From Cordylochernes scorpioides (Eukaryota; Arthropoda; Arachnida; Pseudoscorpiones; Chernetidae), in the NCBI GenBank assembly GCA_030710605.1, contig CP092863.1, forward strand, positions 115,510,680 to 115,574,679: a stretch of 64,000 bases of DNA, written 5' to 3'. A program made the translations under genes and the position numbers. The stretch's first letter is position 1; each line of letters opens with the position of its first letter. A model generated the notes under the pieces. That model searched no databases. It was not told where the DNA came from and saw only the letters and a list, made by a program, of their open reading frames with translations. Positions 22,575 through 33,891 of this stretch are shown one piece after another.

Positions 22575-22872
22575 GTGGAAGGGTGATCTAAACCGTTTTT
22601 TTTTTTCGACTGCTACAACCTGGGTTCGAATCCCAGATTGGACTTTTTTTTTTCTAATAATATATTTTTTTAAATGCTCCAATGGCCCCCGATTCTTGCA
22701 AAAGTCCAACCCCACCAGTGAGTGCAAGTAACCAAACAGGGCTATAGCACATTTGTAAGTGCAAAAATCGAACTGCTTTTCACATGTGTAGACATGTGGT
22801 GCACTTACAGTAAAAAGCAGTTGCCAACCACTACCCACCATGATTATCATGGCCTGTACCACGTGTACTAGA
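22575..22872 (+). mobile_element. Hybrid SINE at the unit 1/2 border
   Basis: The tRNA-like head with B box gggttcgaatccc matches the SINE at 29597-29893. Its 3' end from taaaaagcagttgcc onward matches the SINE at 19075-19372. The switch falls within aactgcttttcacatgtgta...cagtaaaa (about 22771-22815). Confidence 0.88.
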
Positions 22873-25800
22873 AGAGATAATACTATATATACATATAAAA
22901 TGAAAGGATTTAAAAGTCTGAATGTTTCTTTTGTACGCAATACAAACTTCTATGTCCTTACTGCGATGAAAAAATATATTGGGAGGGCTTGGCTCATTAG
23001 TGGAGTTTTGAGGGAGTCAATAATTATATACAGTAGATGTTTTCATTGTCCGCCACAAGAAGGATCTTCCTTGACACAGTCTTCCTTGTTAATCCACACA
23101 GTCACATACCTGGAGACAACTTGCTTCTGTCATGACTGATGTGCCTAAAACTGTCTGTTCACTTCCACACTGGAATACTGTCATGGCGCCTGTTCCTCTC
23201 ACATATGTGACATCCCCCCTTAGCTAAAGTCCTTCCATCTTTACCCAACTTCACCCTGGGATCTTGGTTAGCTTGTCATACAGAAAGGAGGGGATTATCC
23301 CTATTACAGTATGTTATACATGTGATAGAAATATATTGCCACGTGGAAAATTAGAGAAGACAAACTTCAGGATGAGACAATTTATTTCAGGCAAGAACAA
23401 ACTAAGAATGATAAACAAAAGATAAGCAAAGAGGGAAGTTTACAGAGTAGCAAAGTATAAACATCAAAAATGATACTCTGTTAATAAAATAATAAATACT
23501 TTGCGACAATATAAAAGAGATGTGTTATGATAAGGCACACAATTTGGATTATAGATTATACATACAGTAGAACCTCCCTGTAAAGGACAACACCTAATTG
23601 CAAAGCTAATGTGTCCTTTAGGGAGAGGTGACCTTTTACCAGAGAGTTACTAAATAGCAAAAGTGACAATTTTGCAAATGAAAACTGTCCTTTATAGAGA
23701 GGTGTCCTTTAGTGTGAGTGTCCTCTCATGGAGGTTCTACTGTACAAGGTAATAAGACCAAATCTAAATAAATAGTGTGTGACGTTTCGGTCACAGCATT
23801 GTTACTGTCACACTATTTATTTATTTATTTGGATTTGGTCTTATTACCTTGTAAAATATGTGTTAGTTATAATGATGTCCCCACCTGGAAGCCAACGCGA
23901 CTACTGCTTGTGGAATGGCATGATCAAGAAATGGACTGGTCTCACTGTTCACCAGAATCATTCACTGTAACCTACACACATGGACAAAAGGAAAGTATTT
24001 GATGTCGCTGGTCGTTTATTTTTTGAAGGAGACAGAGGCCCTTCACACATGGTTATCTCGTGTGTCTTCAATAAAGGTCACTGTAATATCTTTCAGAGTT
24101 ATTGTCTGAATCCCAATATACATGTTGAAAGGTACAACTTCCTTAAGTTTTGTTCATGAGTGTATATTGGTTATCTCGTGTGTCTTCAATAAAGGTCACT
24201 GTAATATCTTTCAGAGTTATTGTCTGAATCCCAATATACATGTTGAAAGGTACAGCTTACTTAAGTTTTGTCCATGAGTGTATATTGGTTATCTCGTGTG
24301 ACTTCAATAAAGGTCACTGTAATATCTTTCAGAGTTATTGTCTGAATCCCAATATACATGTTGAAAGGTACAACTTCCTTAAGTTTTGTTCATGAGTGTA
24401 TATTGGTTATCTCGTGTGTCTTCAATAAAGGTCACTGTAATATCTTTCAGAGTTATTGTCTGAATCCCAATATACATGTTGAAAGGTACAGCTTACTTAA
24501 GTTTTGTCCATGAGTGTATAGTATTGGTTATCTCGTGTGACTTCAATAAAGGTCACTGTAATATCTTTCAGAGTTATTGTCTGAATCCCAATATACATGT
24601 TGAAAGGTATACAACTTCCTTAAGTTTAGTTCATGAGTGTATAAAGTAGAAAGGCTTTATATACAAGGAATGTGATCTTTCAATTTAAAACAATCCCGAT
24701 CTTTCCCTCTAGTTTTAAATCTATTTTAACCTTTTAATATTTTTAAAATAAAACCTAATGGAGACAATGTGCATATATTTGATGGGAAAAATATGTTTAT
24801 ACAGATGTGTGAAAACCATTTAACCACTTGATAAAAAACTTATAATGATATACATGTTAAAATGTACAACTTCTTTAAGTTTTGTCTATGAGTGTATATG
24901 GTATAACTATATACCAGAGGAAGTAGACAGAAATTGAATGAACTCTTTCTAGATGACAAGTGTAATATAGAATTAATCTGCATACAAGAAACCAATTTTA
25001 ATCCAGACACCAAGTTTTTCCCTTAAAAACTACCTCAATCATCAAAATAGACCTAATAACAAAAATATTTTATAAAAGTATTTATTTTATGTACAGGTTA
25101 TTAAGGCAAAACTTGACAGAATCATGTTAGATCCTTGTCAGTATCTACAATGTTTGCCGGTTGTGGGTCACAGCTCCCATAGGGAAGGAGCTATGTAGCA
25201 AAGTATTTATTTGAATGAGTTTATATTTGGAATGTCCTAAAGAGACAGCTATCACATTTCCACATGGTTCTTTTTTTAAAATTATTATTATCCCTAGTAC
25301 ATGTGGTACAGGCCATGATAATCATGGTGAGTAGTTAGCGACTGCTTTTTATTATATTTTACTAGCCGAATGACCCGGGCAACGCCCATGTTTTACCCAA
25401 TTGAATGTTTTGATTCAAATACTATTTGTTACAATTATAAATTGACGCCTTAAATAAATGCATATATTAGTTAATAACTATAGCCTATGTGCTTTATCTG
25501 TCTATGTACTGTTGGCTTCCGTAGGCGTCTCTTACTGGGAAAAAGAAAGAGAGGATTCCATTTAGTTATTAACTAATATATGCATTTATTTAAGGAGTGA
25601 CCCGCTCCAACACAATAGTTACAAAAAACAAAAAGCGAGTGGGGGGGGGCAAAGTCAAAAACAAAGTGTCTCGCGTGTAGTGGCGGCGCCATCGTAGCCA
25701 CGTGATCGTAGCCAACCAATAGGAGAGCGCCATTCCAAAAAAAAGCAAACGGTGACAGAGATTATGACGCTCGTAACTGTATATAGAATATGTACAGAGA

Positions 25801-26289
25801 TTATTAAATTTCAATATTTATATTTTTTATATTTTGTTACTCTCTCTCTCTCTGAAAACTTCACTTGTTGCTTATCTTGTATCTTATAAATGTTGATTTG
25901 TGACTTAAGTAAATTGCTGTGTCATCCTGAAGTTTGTCTTTTTTAACTTTCTATTTAATTGTGTATTTGGTTGAGTATCAAATATAGATTGTCAAATTAT
26001 TGTGGAGACAGAGAGCGAGGTCAACTAAGCTAAAAAAAATCAATTTGGAACACAGAAACTTCTAGGGGTCGGTGGAAGGGTGATCTAAACCGTTTTTTTT
26101 TTTCGACTGCTACAACCTGGGTTCGAATCCCAGATTGGACTTTTTTTTTTCTAATAATATATTTTTTTAAATGCTCCAATGGCCCCCGATTCTTGCAAAA
26201 GTCCAACCCCACCAGTGAGTGCAAGTAACCAAACAGGGCTATAGCACATTTGTAAGTGCAAAAATCGAACTGCTTTTCACATGTGTAGA
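22793..26289. repeat. 3.5-kb unit 2 of three
   Basis: About 3497 bp and almost identical to unit 1; for example one fewer A after cccttaa near 25025. Same internal elements in the same order. Confidence 0.9.
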
Positions 26290-26369
26290 CATGTGGTGCA
26301 CTTACAGTAAAAAGCAGTTGCCAACCACTACCCACCATGATTATCATGGCCTGTACCACGTGTACTAGA
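26072..26369 (+). mobile_element. Hybrid SINE at the unit 2/3 border
   Basis: Same hybrid structure as 22575-22872: head of the right-hand SINE and tail of the left-hand SINE. Confidence 0.88.
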
Positions 26370-29300
26370 AGAGATAATACTATATATACATATAAAATGA
26401 AAGGATTTAAAAGTCTGAATGTTTCTTTTGTACGCAATACAAACTTCTATGTCCTTACTGCGATGAAAAATATATTGGGAGGGCTTGGCTCATTAGTGGA
26501 GTTTTGAGGGAGTCAATAATTATATACAGTAGATGTTTTCATTGTCCGCCACAAGAAGGATCTTCCTTGACACAGTCTTCCTTGTTAATCCACACAGTCA
26601 CATACCTGGAGACAACTTGCTTCTGTCATGACTGATGTGCCTAAAACTGTCTGTTCACTTCCACACTGGAATACTGTCATGGCGCCTGTTCCTCTCACAT
26701 ATGTGACATCCCCCCTTAGCTAAAGTCCTTCCATCTTTACCCAACTTCACCCTGGGATCTTGGTTAGCTTGTCATACAGAAAGGAGGGGATTATCCCTAT
26801 TACAGTATGTTATACATGTGATAGAAATATATTGCCACGTGGAAAATTAGAGAAGACAAACTTCAGGATGAGACAATTTATTTCAGGCAAGAACAAACTA
26901 AGAATGATAAACAAAAGATAAGCAAAGAGGGAAGTTTACAGAGTAGCAAAGTATAAACATCAAAAATGATACTCTGTTAATAAAATAATAAATACTTTGC
27001 GACAATATAAAAGAGATGTGTTATGATAAGGCACACAATTTGGATTATAGATTATACATACAGTAGAACCTCCCTGTAAAGGACAACACCTAATTGCAAA
27101 GCTAATGTGTCCTTTAGGGAGAGGTGACCTTTTACCAGAGAGTTACTAAATAGCAAAAGTGACAATTTTGCAAATGAAAACTGTCCTTTATAGAGAGGTG
27201 TCCTTTAGTGTGAGTGTCCTCTCATGGAGGTTCTACTGTACAAGGTAATAAGACCAAATCTAAATAAATAGTGTGTGACGTTTCGGTCACAGCATTGTTA
27301 CTGTCACACTATTTATTTATTTATTTGGATTTGGTCTTATTACCTTGTAAAATATGTGTTAGTTATAATGATGTCCCCACCTGGAAGCCAACGCGACTAC
27401 TGCTTGTGGAATGGCATGATCAAGAAATGGACTGGTCTCACTGTTCACCAGAATCATTCACTGTAACCTACACACATGGACAAAAGGAAAGTATTTGATG
27501 TCGCTGGTCGTTTATTTTTTGAAGGAGACAGAGGCCCTTCACACATGGTTATCTCGTGTGTCTTCAATAAAGGTCACTGTAATATCTTTCAGAGTTATTG
27601 TCTGAATCCCAATATACATGTTGAAAGGTACAACTTCCTTAAGTTTTGTTCATGAGTGTATATTGGTTATCTCGTGTGTCTTCAATAAAGGTCACTGTAA
27701 TATCTTTCAGAGTTATTGTCTGAATCCCAATATACATGTTGAAAGGTACAGCTTACTTAAGTTTTGTCCATGAGTGTATATTGGTTATCTCGTGTGACTT
27801 CAATAAAGGTCACTGTAATATCTTTCAGAGTTATTGTCTGAATCCCAATATACATGTTGAAAGGTACAACTTCCTTAAGTTTTGTTCATGAGTGTATATT
27901 GGTTATCTCGTGTGTCTTCAATAAAGGTCACTGTAATATCTTTCAGAGTTATTGTCTGAATCCCAATATACATGTTGAAAGGTACAGCTTACTTAATACG
28001 CATAGAATCAAAAAGTTACTTAAGTTTTGTCCATGAGTGTATAGTATTGGTTATCTCGTGTGACTTCAATAAAGGTCACTGTAATATCTTTCAGAGTTAT
28101 TGTCTGAATCCCAATATACATGTTGAAAGGTATACAACTTCCTTAAGTTTAGTTCATGAGTGTATAAAGTAGAAAGGCTTTATATACAAGGAATGTGATC
28201 TTTCAATTTAAAACAATCCCGATCTTTCCCTCTAGTTTTAAATCTATTTTAACCTTTTAATATTTTTAAAATAAAACCTAATGGAGACAATGTGCATATA
28301 TTTGATGGGAAAAATATGTTTATACAGATGTGTGAAAACCATTTAACCACTTGATAAAAAACTTATAATGATATACATGTTAAAATGTACAACTTCTTTA
28401 AGTTTTGTCTATGAGTGTATATGGTATAACTATATACCAGAGGAAGTAGACAGAAATTGAATGAACTCTTTCTAGATGACAAGTGTAATATAGAATTAAT
28501 CTGCATACAAGAAACCAATTTTAATCCAGACACCAAGTTTTTCCCTTAAAAACTACCTCAATCATCAAAATAGACCTAATAACAAAAATATTTTATAAAA
28601 GTATTTATTTTATGTACAGGTTATTAAGGCAAAACTTGACAGAATCATGTTAGATCCTTGTCAGTATCTACAATGTTTGCCGGTTGTGGGTCACAGCTCC
28701 CATAGGGAAGGAGCTATGTAGCAAAGTATTTATTTGAATGAGTTTATATTTGGAATGTCCTAAAGAGACAGCTATCACATTTCCACATGGTTCTTTTTTA
28801 AAAATTATTATTATCCCTAGTACATGTGGTACAGGCCATGATAATCATGGTGAGTAGTTAGCGACTGCTTTTTATTATATTTTACTAGCCGAATGACCCG
28901 GGCAACGCCCATGTTTTACCCAATTGAATGTTTTGATTCAAATACTATTTGTTACAATTATAAATTGACGCCTTAAATAAATGCATATATTAGTTAATAA
29001 CTATAGCCTATGTGCTTTATCTGTCTATGTACTGTTGGCTTCCGTAGGCGTCTCTTACTGGGAAAAAGAAAGAGAGGATTCCATTTAGTTATTAACTAAT
29101 ATATGCATTTATTTAAGGAGTGACCCGCTCCAACACAATAGTTACAAAAACCAAAAAGCGAGTGGGGGGGGGCAAAGTCAAAAACAAAGTGTCTCGCGTG
29201 TAGTGGCGGCGCCATCGTAGCCACGTGATCGTAGCCAACCAATAGGAGAGCGCCATTCCAAAAAAAAGCAAACGGTGACAGAGATTATGACGCTCGTAAC

Positions 29301-29813
29301 TGTATATAGAATATGTACAGAGATTATTAAATTTCAATATTTATATTTTTTATATTTTGTTACTCTCTCTCTCTCTGAAAACTTCACTTGTTGCTTATCT
29401 TGTATCTTATAAATGTTGATTTGTGACTTAAGTAAATTGCTGTGTCATCCTGAAGTTTGTCTTTTTTAACTTTCTATTTAATTGTGTATTTGGTTGAGTA
29501 TCAAATATAGATTGTCAAATTATTGTGGAGACAGAGAGCGAGGTCAACTAAGCTAAAAAAAATCAATTTGGAACACAGAAACTTCTAGGGGTCGGTGGAA
29601 GGGTGATCTAAACCGTTTTTTTTTTTCGACTGCTACAACCTGGGTTCGAATCCCAGATTGGACTTTTTTTTTTCTAATAATATATTTTTTTAAATGCTCC
29701 AATGGCCCCCGATTCTTGCAAAAGTCCAACCCCACCAGTGAGTGCAAGTAACCAAACAGGGCTATAGCACATTTGTAAGTGCAAAAATCGAACTGCTTTT
29801 CACATGTGTAGAC
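26290..29813. repeat. 3.5-kb unit 3 of three
   Basis: About 3523 bp. It differs from the other units by a 27-bp insertion at about 27996-28022 in the 118-bp array and a few single-base changes, for example one fewer A near 26468. Confidence 0.9.
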
Positions 29814-29893
29814 ATGTGGTGCACTTACAGTAAAAGCAGTCGCTAACTACTCACCATGATTATCATGGCCTGTGCCACATGTACTAGGAATAA
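29597..29893 (+). mobile_element. tRNA-derived SINE at the right border of the triplication
   Basis: The head is identical to the hybrid SINEs, but the 3' end reads taaaagcagtcgctaactac and cacatgtactaggaataat, unlike the internal borders. It is the parental right-hand SINE. 29894-30439 beyond it has weak similarity to sequence at 21640-21770 and no gene. Confidence 0.88.
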
Positions 29894-30439
29894 TAATTTT
29901 AAAAAACCAGAACTTTCTGTAGGACTGAGATACCCATCTCTTTGGGACATTCCAAATATAAACTCTGATACAGTTTGATGGGACAGTAGGGCAAGATGTA
30001 GCCGCTATGTCACTCAGAGCTGTGAGCCCACTTCAGCTGTAACTATATGAATGCCTGACCATCCATCTCTATCTCTCTTTTGTGTTCCACTACCGCTCAA
30101 CTCAACACTTCTCTCATCACAATTTCATCATATTTATAGAGTAATTAGAACAATCAGGAGCACCATCTTTCCATCCCCTACGGAAACAGCTCCAAAACTT
30201 GCCAACAGCTAAAACGAACTGCTAGACAGGATCCCTAGATTCCTCTTTAATGAGCCCGAACATATCGGGCTGGAGAAATCATAGAGGCTTTTGTCTCCTT
30301 CCTGGCATACAGAACTTCCTCAAGTAAATGGGAAATGGCCAAAATCTCGGGATTTATAAGGTGGCCTCTGGAAATGCTCGAGCGCCAACCCAGACAGCAC
30401 TCTACAAGGATCTCGTGGCCATCCGCGCTCAGACCACGT

Positions 30440-30991
30440 GTTGCCAAGGATTTTCACCCTAGCATCCATCAACGTCCGCGTGCTCGCCGCTCGCGAGAGG
30501 AGCATCGAGCTCTGCCACTTCCTGCGCCAACATGGCGTGGACGTTGCCTTTGTACAGGAGACCAACGCCTCCTCGATGGGCGATTGTGCGAGATCTCTGC
30601 CTAGGTTACAGCGCTGTCGTCATGCCTCCTACAGCTAGTAGGAATTCGGGCCTCGCCAGCGTCTTCAAACCGGGCGTCGCTTTCCTGCGACAAGGTTTCC
30701 TAAGGCCGGGTCACATCGTCTCCATCGACGTCCACGGCCAGGAACGAGCGGCACCAACAGCTGAAGATAAACGCAGTCGCTGCGGTCCAGGATGACGCGT
30801 GGGTGTTGGGCGACCTCAACATCAACGAGGAATGTACGAACGACACAGTCTTCAGCTCGGTGAAGGCCCTCTCTGAGCTGAAGGATCAAACAGCCCATGT
30901 CGACATAGCCACCTTCTTCGGCGCCGTTAACATTCCAACCAGAGTGGCCAGCTATGGGAGCAGGGTTGACGCCTCTCGGCTGGATAGGGTC
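30440..30991 (+). pseudogene. LINE apurinic endonuclease, N-terminal part
   Basis: AP-endonuclease-like motifs appear in separate frames: LASINVRVLAARERS at the domain start, GVDVAFVQETNASS with the metal-binding glutamate near 30555, and WVLGDLNINEEC near 30803. The frame runs to SRLDRV and is cut by gypsy B. At least two frame breaks are needed to read it. In a LINE this domain nicks the target for reverse transcription. Confidence 0.72.
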
Positions 30992-31177
30992 TGTTGTGTT
31001 GTTTATCTTTTATAAACTACAACTTATATATTTATTATTTAATTATAATTATTTATTTATCACACACATTTAAATTTAGTAAAGATTAATTATATGTTTA
31101 CAAAACACCGTCAGTCTATTGTTCTTAATTCCATTTTCTTATATTCACATCACTTATATATTTCACACTATTCTACA
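30992..31177 (-). repeat. 3' LTR of gypsy B
   Basis: 186 bp, ends TGTTG...CTACA on the plus strand; identical to 33701-33886 by eye. Confidence 0.93.
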
Positions 31178-31195
31178 TATTCCTCCCTTGTTTAG

Positions 31196-33375
31196 TTAGT
31201 ATCTAATCATGTCCTTAAATCTAGAAGGAACATGTATTTGTCTTCCACTTCTAGTGATGACAGTCTTGTTTTCATTCTCATTAGGTGATTCATTTGGGTA
31301 TAAACAGTCCGTATCAGATATAGCAATCTGCTCTTCTGGTACAATATCTTCTAAGGTTGGTTCTTGTTCTGGTAGATACCTTGAAGTACTAGGAAGTTCC
31401 ATTCTAATTTCTGGAGTCTTAATCAAAGTGGTATTCAAATCAATTCCTTTGTTAAAATCTTGTAAGACATTGGCATGTCTTAAATGCTTTGCATTCCTAA
31501 TGATAAAGCTACCTGTCTCAGTATTGACTAACTTGAATGAATTTGGAGATATAGTCTCTAGAATGATAAATCTTTGGTTGTCATAATTTGGTGTCAACTT
31601 GCTTTTCATTTCAGTGTTTACGACATAAACAATATTACCTTTCTTGAAGTCATGAGGCAAGGCCTTATTCTTGCTATCAGCATATTTCTTCATTCTTTCT
31701 TTATAGGCTTGATTATGCTCCATCACTTCTTTATCCATAAGAGAATCATTGTCATTTATATCATTGAGCTTATTTCTAATTTCCCTGGAAAAAAAGCAAT
31801 AATGCTGGTGTTTTCCCAGTAGAAGGGTGTGGAGTCGACCTGTATGCCATTAGAACACATTGAAGTTCTTCTTTCCAATCCTTTCCTTGCAATTTTACTG
31901 AAATAAGTTGCTTTTTTAAATATCTGTGGAAACGTTCAATTTTTCCATTGCTTTTAGGATAATATGGTGACACTCTTATATATTTTATACCTGATTTCAT
32001 AAAAAATTTCTTAGTATCTTTGCTTACAAATTGAAGACCATTATCTGAAACTATTTCAATGGGAAATCCATATCTTGCAAAAATTTCTTTTAATTTTGAA
32101 ATTATAGTTTTCGAAGAAATATCATGTATTATAATCGCTTCCGGGAACGATGAATAATAATCAATAAGTGTCAAAATATATTTTGAATCAATTGGTCCAA
32201 CTAAGTCTACTCCTACTTTATACCATGGTCTAGGAGGTATTGGTATGGTTGTTAAAGGTTGGTCATGCCTTAAAGGTTGATTGACTTCACAAATGTAACA
32301 ATTCTTTATACGTCTTTCTATATCTTTGTCCATATTGGGCCAATAGTATTTTTCTCTTAAAATTTGTTTAGTTCTAGCAATCCCTTGATAAGTTTCATGA
32401 GCTAAGTCTAAAATATTTCTTCTAAGATCTGTTGGTATAACAATTCTCTTTCCTTTTAAAATGAGATTATCATAAACTGAAAGTTCTTCCTTAAATTTGT
32501 GCAAACTTTTAAGTTCATCATCATCAATTTGATATGGCCAATTTCCAGTTTGAATTATTTTAGTTAGAAATTTGAAAAATGGATCTGCTTCACTTTGCTT
32601 CTTGATATCATTGAGGGAAATTGCCTTCATTTCTTCTGAAAATATGGAAAGTACTTTTTCCACATAATCATCAACAATATTTTCACATGAAATATTTGTT
32701 AAAGGTTTTCTTGAAAATATATCTGCAATATTTTGTTTTCCCTTAAGATACTCTATTTCATAATCATAAGGTTGAAGTCTCCAACTAAGTCTTTCAATTC
32801 TTGGTGGCAAGACTGTTGCCTTCTTGGGATTAAGCATATAAATCAATGGTTTATGATCTGTCTTAAGTACAAATTTATTTCCCCATAAATAGTCATTGAA
32901 ATGCTCAACAGCCCACACACACCCAAGAGCTTCTTTCTCTATTTGTGAGTATCTTCTCTCAACATTAGTCAATGATCTACTTGCATAGGCCACTGGCTTT
33001 TTGCTTCCATCATTTTGTCTTTGTAGTAAAACAGCTCCTAAACCTACAGGACTAGCATCAGCAATTACTTCGGTAGGTGCATTCATGTTAAAATAGGCTA
33101 AACATGGATTTTTTGTAAGAGCTTCTTTCAATTTTCTGAATGAGTCCTCTTCTTTCTTGCTCCACTTCCATTTTATGTCCTTTCTTGTCAAATTATTAAG
33201 TGGTTCGGCTAACTTTGAAAAGTCTGGAATGAATTTTCTTAAAAATCCGCATGTACCTAAAAATGATTTTAGAGAATCTACATTTTCAGGTTTTGAAAAA
33301 CTTAGAACACTTTCTATTTTCTTTGGATCAGGTCTAATTCCATCTTTACTAACAATATGGCCTAATATTTCCAAT
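31196..33375 (-). pseudogene. Pol of gypsy B: RT end, RNase H, integrase
   Basis: The frame enters at the end of the reverse transcriptase (EILGHIVSKDGIRPDP). RNase H follows with VIADASPVGLGAVLLQ and TDHKPLIYML. The integrase then has its H2C2 zinc domain (HETYQGIARTKQ...CYICEVNQ), core motifs (VGVDLVGP, IVSDNGLQF, NGKIERFH) and a C-terminal region in 31196-31738. A frame break sits in the A run at 31788-31794, separating core from C-terminus. The integrase and RNase H look well kept, consistent with a young insertion, but without reverse transcriptase it depends on other copies. Confidence 0.9.
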
Positions 33376-33399
33376 TCATTTAGAGCAAATTTACATTTA

Positions 33400-33647
33400 C
33401 TTTTGTTTTTTCATACGTATCTTTTTCTTCTGGCAAATTAAAGAAAATTCTTTGGACCTGTGGTCCAAGGCAATGCAAAAGTGTTGCCCTTTTAACGTCA
33501 TCTTTCTTTGTTGAAACACCGCTTGCTAATTCATAAATTAAATATGAATTCATCCAATGTTTGTACTCGGAATACAAATCTGTAGCATTAAAAAAAAAAA
33601 AAAAAAAAAAGGTTAAACGGTAATGGAGACGTCAAATTATTTGCCAT
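33400..33647 (-). pseudogene. Gag remnant of gypsy B
   Basis: The ATG at 33647-33645 (MANNLTSPLPFN) is followed by a homopolymer run at about 33590-33611 that breaks the frame, then YSEYKHWMNSYLIYE and FFNLPEEKDTYEKTK. It then switches straight to the reverse transcriptase end near 33400-33410. Only the first part of capsid remains. Confidence 0.8.
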
Positions 33648-33700
33648 CTTCTTTTACGCTTATTTAATTATTATTATTTTTTAATCCTCGTCGCCAAATA

Positions 33701-33886
33701 TGTTGTGTTGTTTATCTTTTATAAACTACAACTTATATATTTATTATTTAATTATAATTATTTATTTATCACACACATTTAAATTTAGTAAAGATTAATT
33801 ATATGTTTACAAAACACCGTCAGTCTATTGTTCTTAATTCCATTTTCTTATATTCACATCACTTATATATTTCACACTATTCTACA
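33701..33886 (-). repeat. 5' LTR of gypsy B
   Basis: 186 bp; see the 3' LTR. No differences seen between the two. Confidence 0.93.
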
Positions 33887-33891
33887 GGGTC

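Larger units (their letters stand above)
19295..22792. repeat. 3.5-kb unit 1 of three
   Basis: First of three near-identical units (about 3498 bp). In order: SINE 3' end; a copy of the cctggctcatcagtgg-type repeat end (19440-19540); unique AT-rich DNA; a pogo-like MITE; a GGTAATAAG palindrome; a five-unit 118-bp array; unique DNA; a SINE 3' fragment on the minus strand (21795-21862); the gggcaacgcccatgt element; a CT run (22343-22356); and a SINE head. Frames repeated in each unit (for example MCDVSVTALL) are repeat-derived and have no domain. Confidence 0.9.
30992..33886 (-). mobile_element. Ty3/gypsy retrotransposon B (deletion derivative)
   Basis: 2895 bp with two 186-bp LTRs that look identical and a perfect 5-bp duplication (GGGTC at 30987-30991 and 33887-33891). 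Minus-strand order: a TTTGGCGACGAGGATT primer-site region (33679-33699), a short Gag piece, the last part of reverse transcriptase, RNase H and integrase. A purine tract (about 31178-31192) precedes the 3' LTR. Most of gag, all of protease and most of reverse transcriptase are missing. Confidence 0.93.

Noticed and set aside
22533-22940. 135-codon frame repeated in each 3.5-kb unit
   Set aside because: It runs through a SINE in reverse and changes with the SINE sequence; no domain, no start context.
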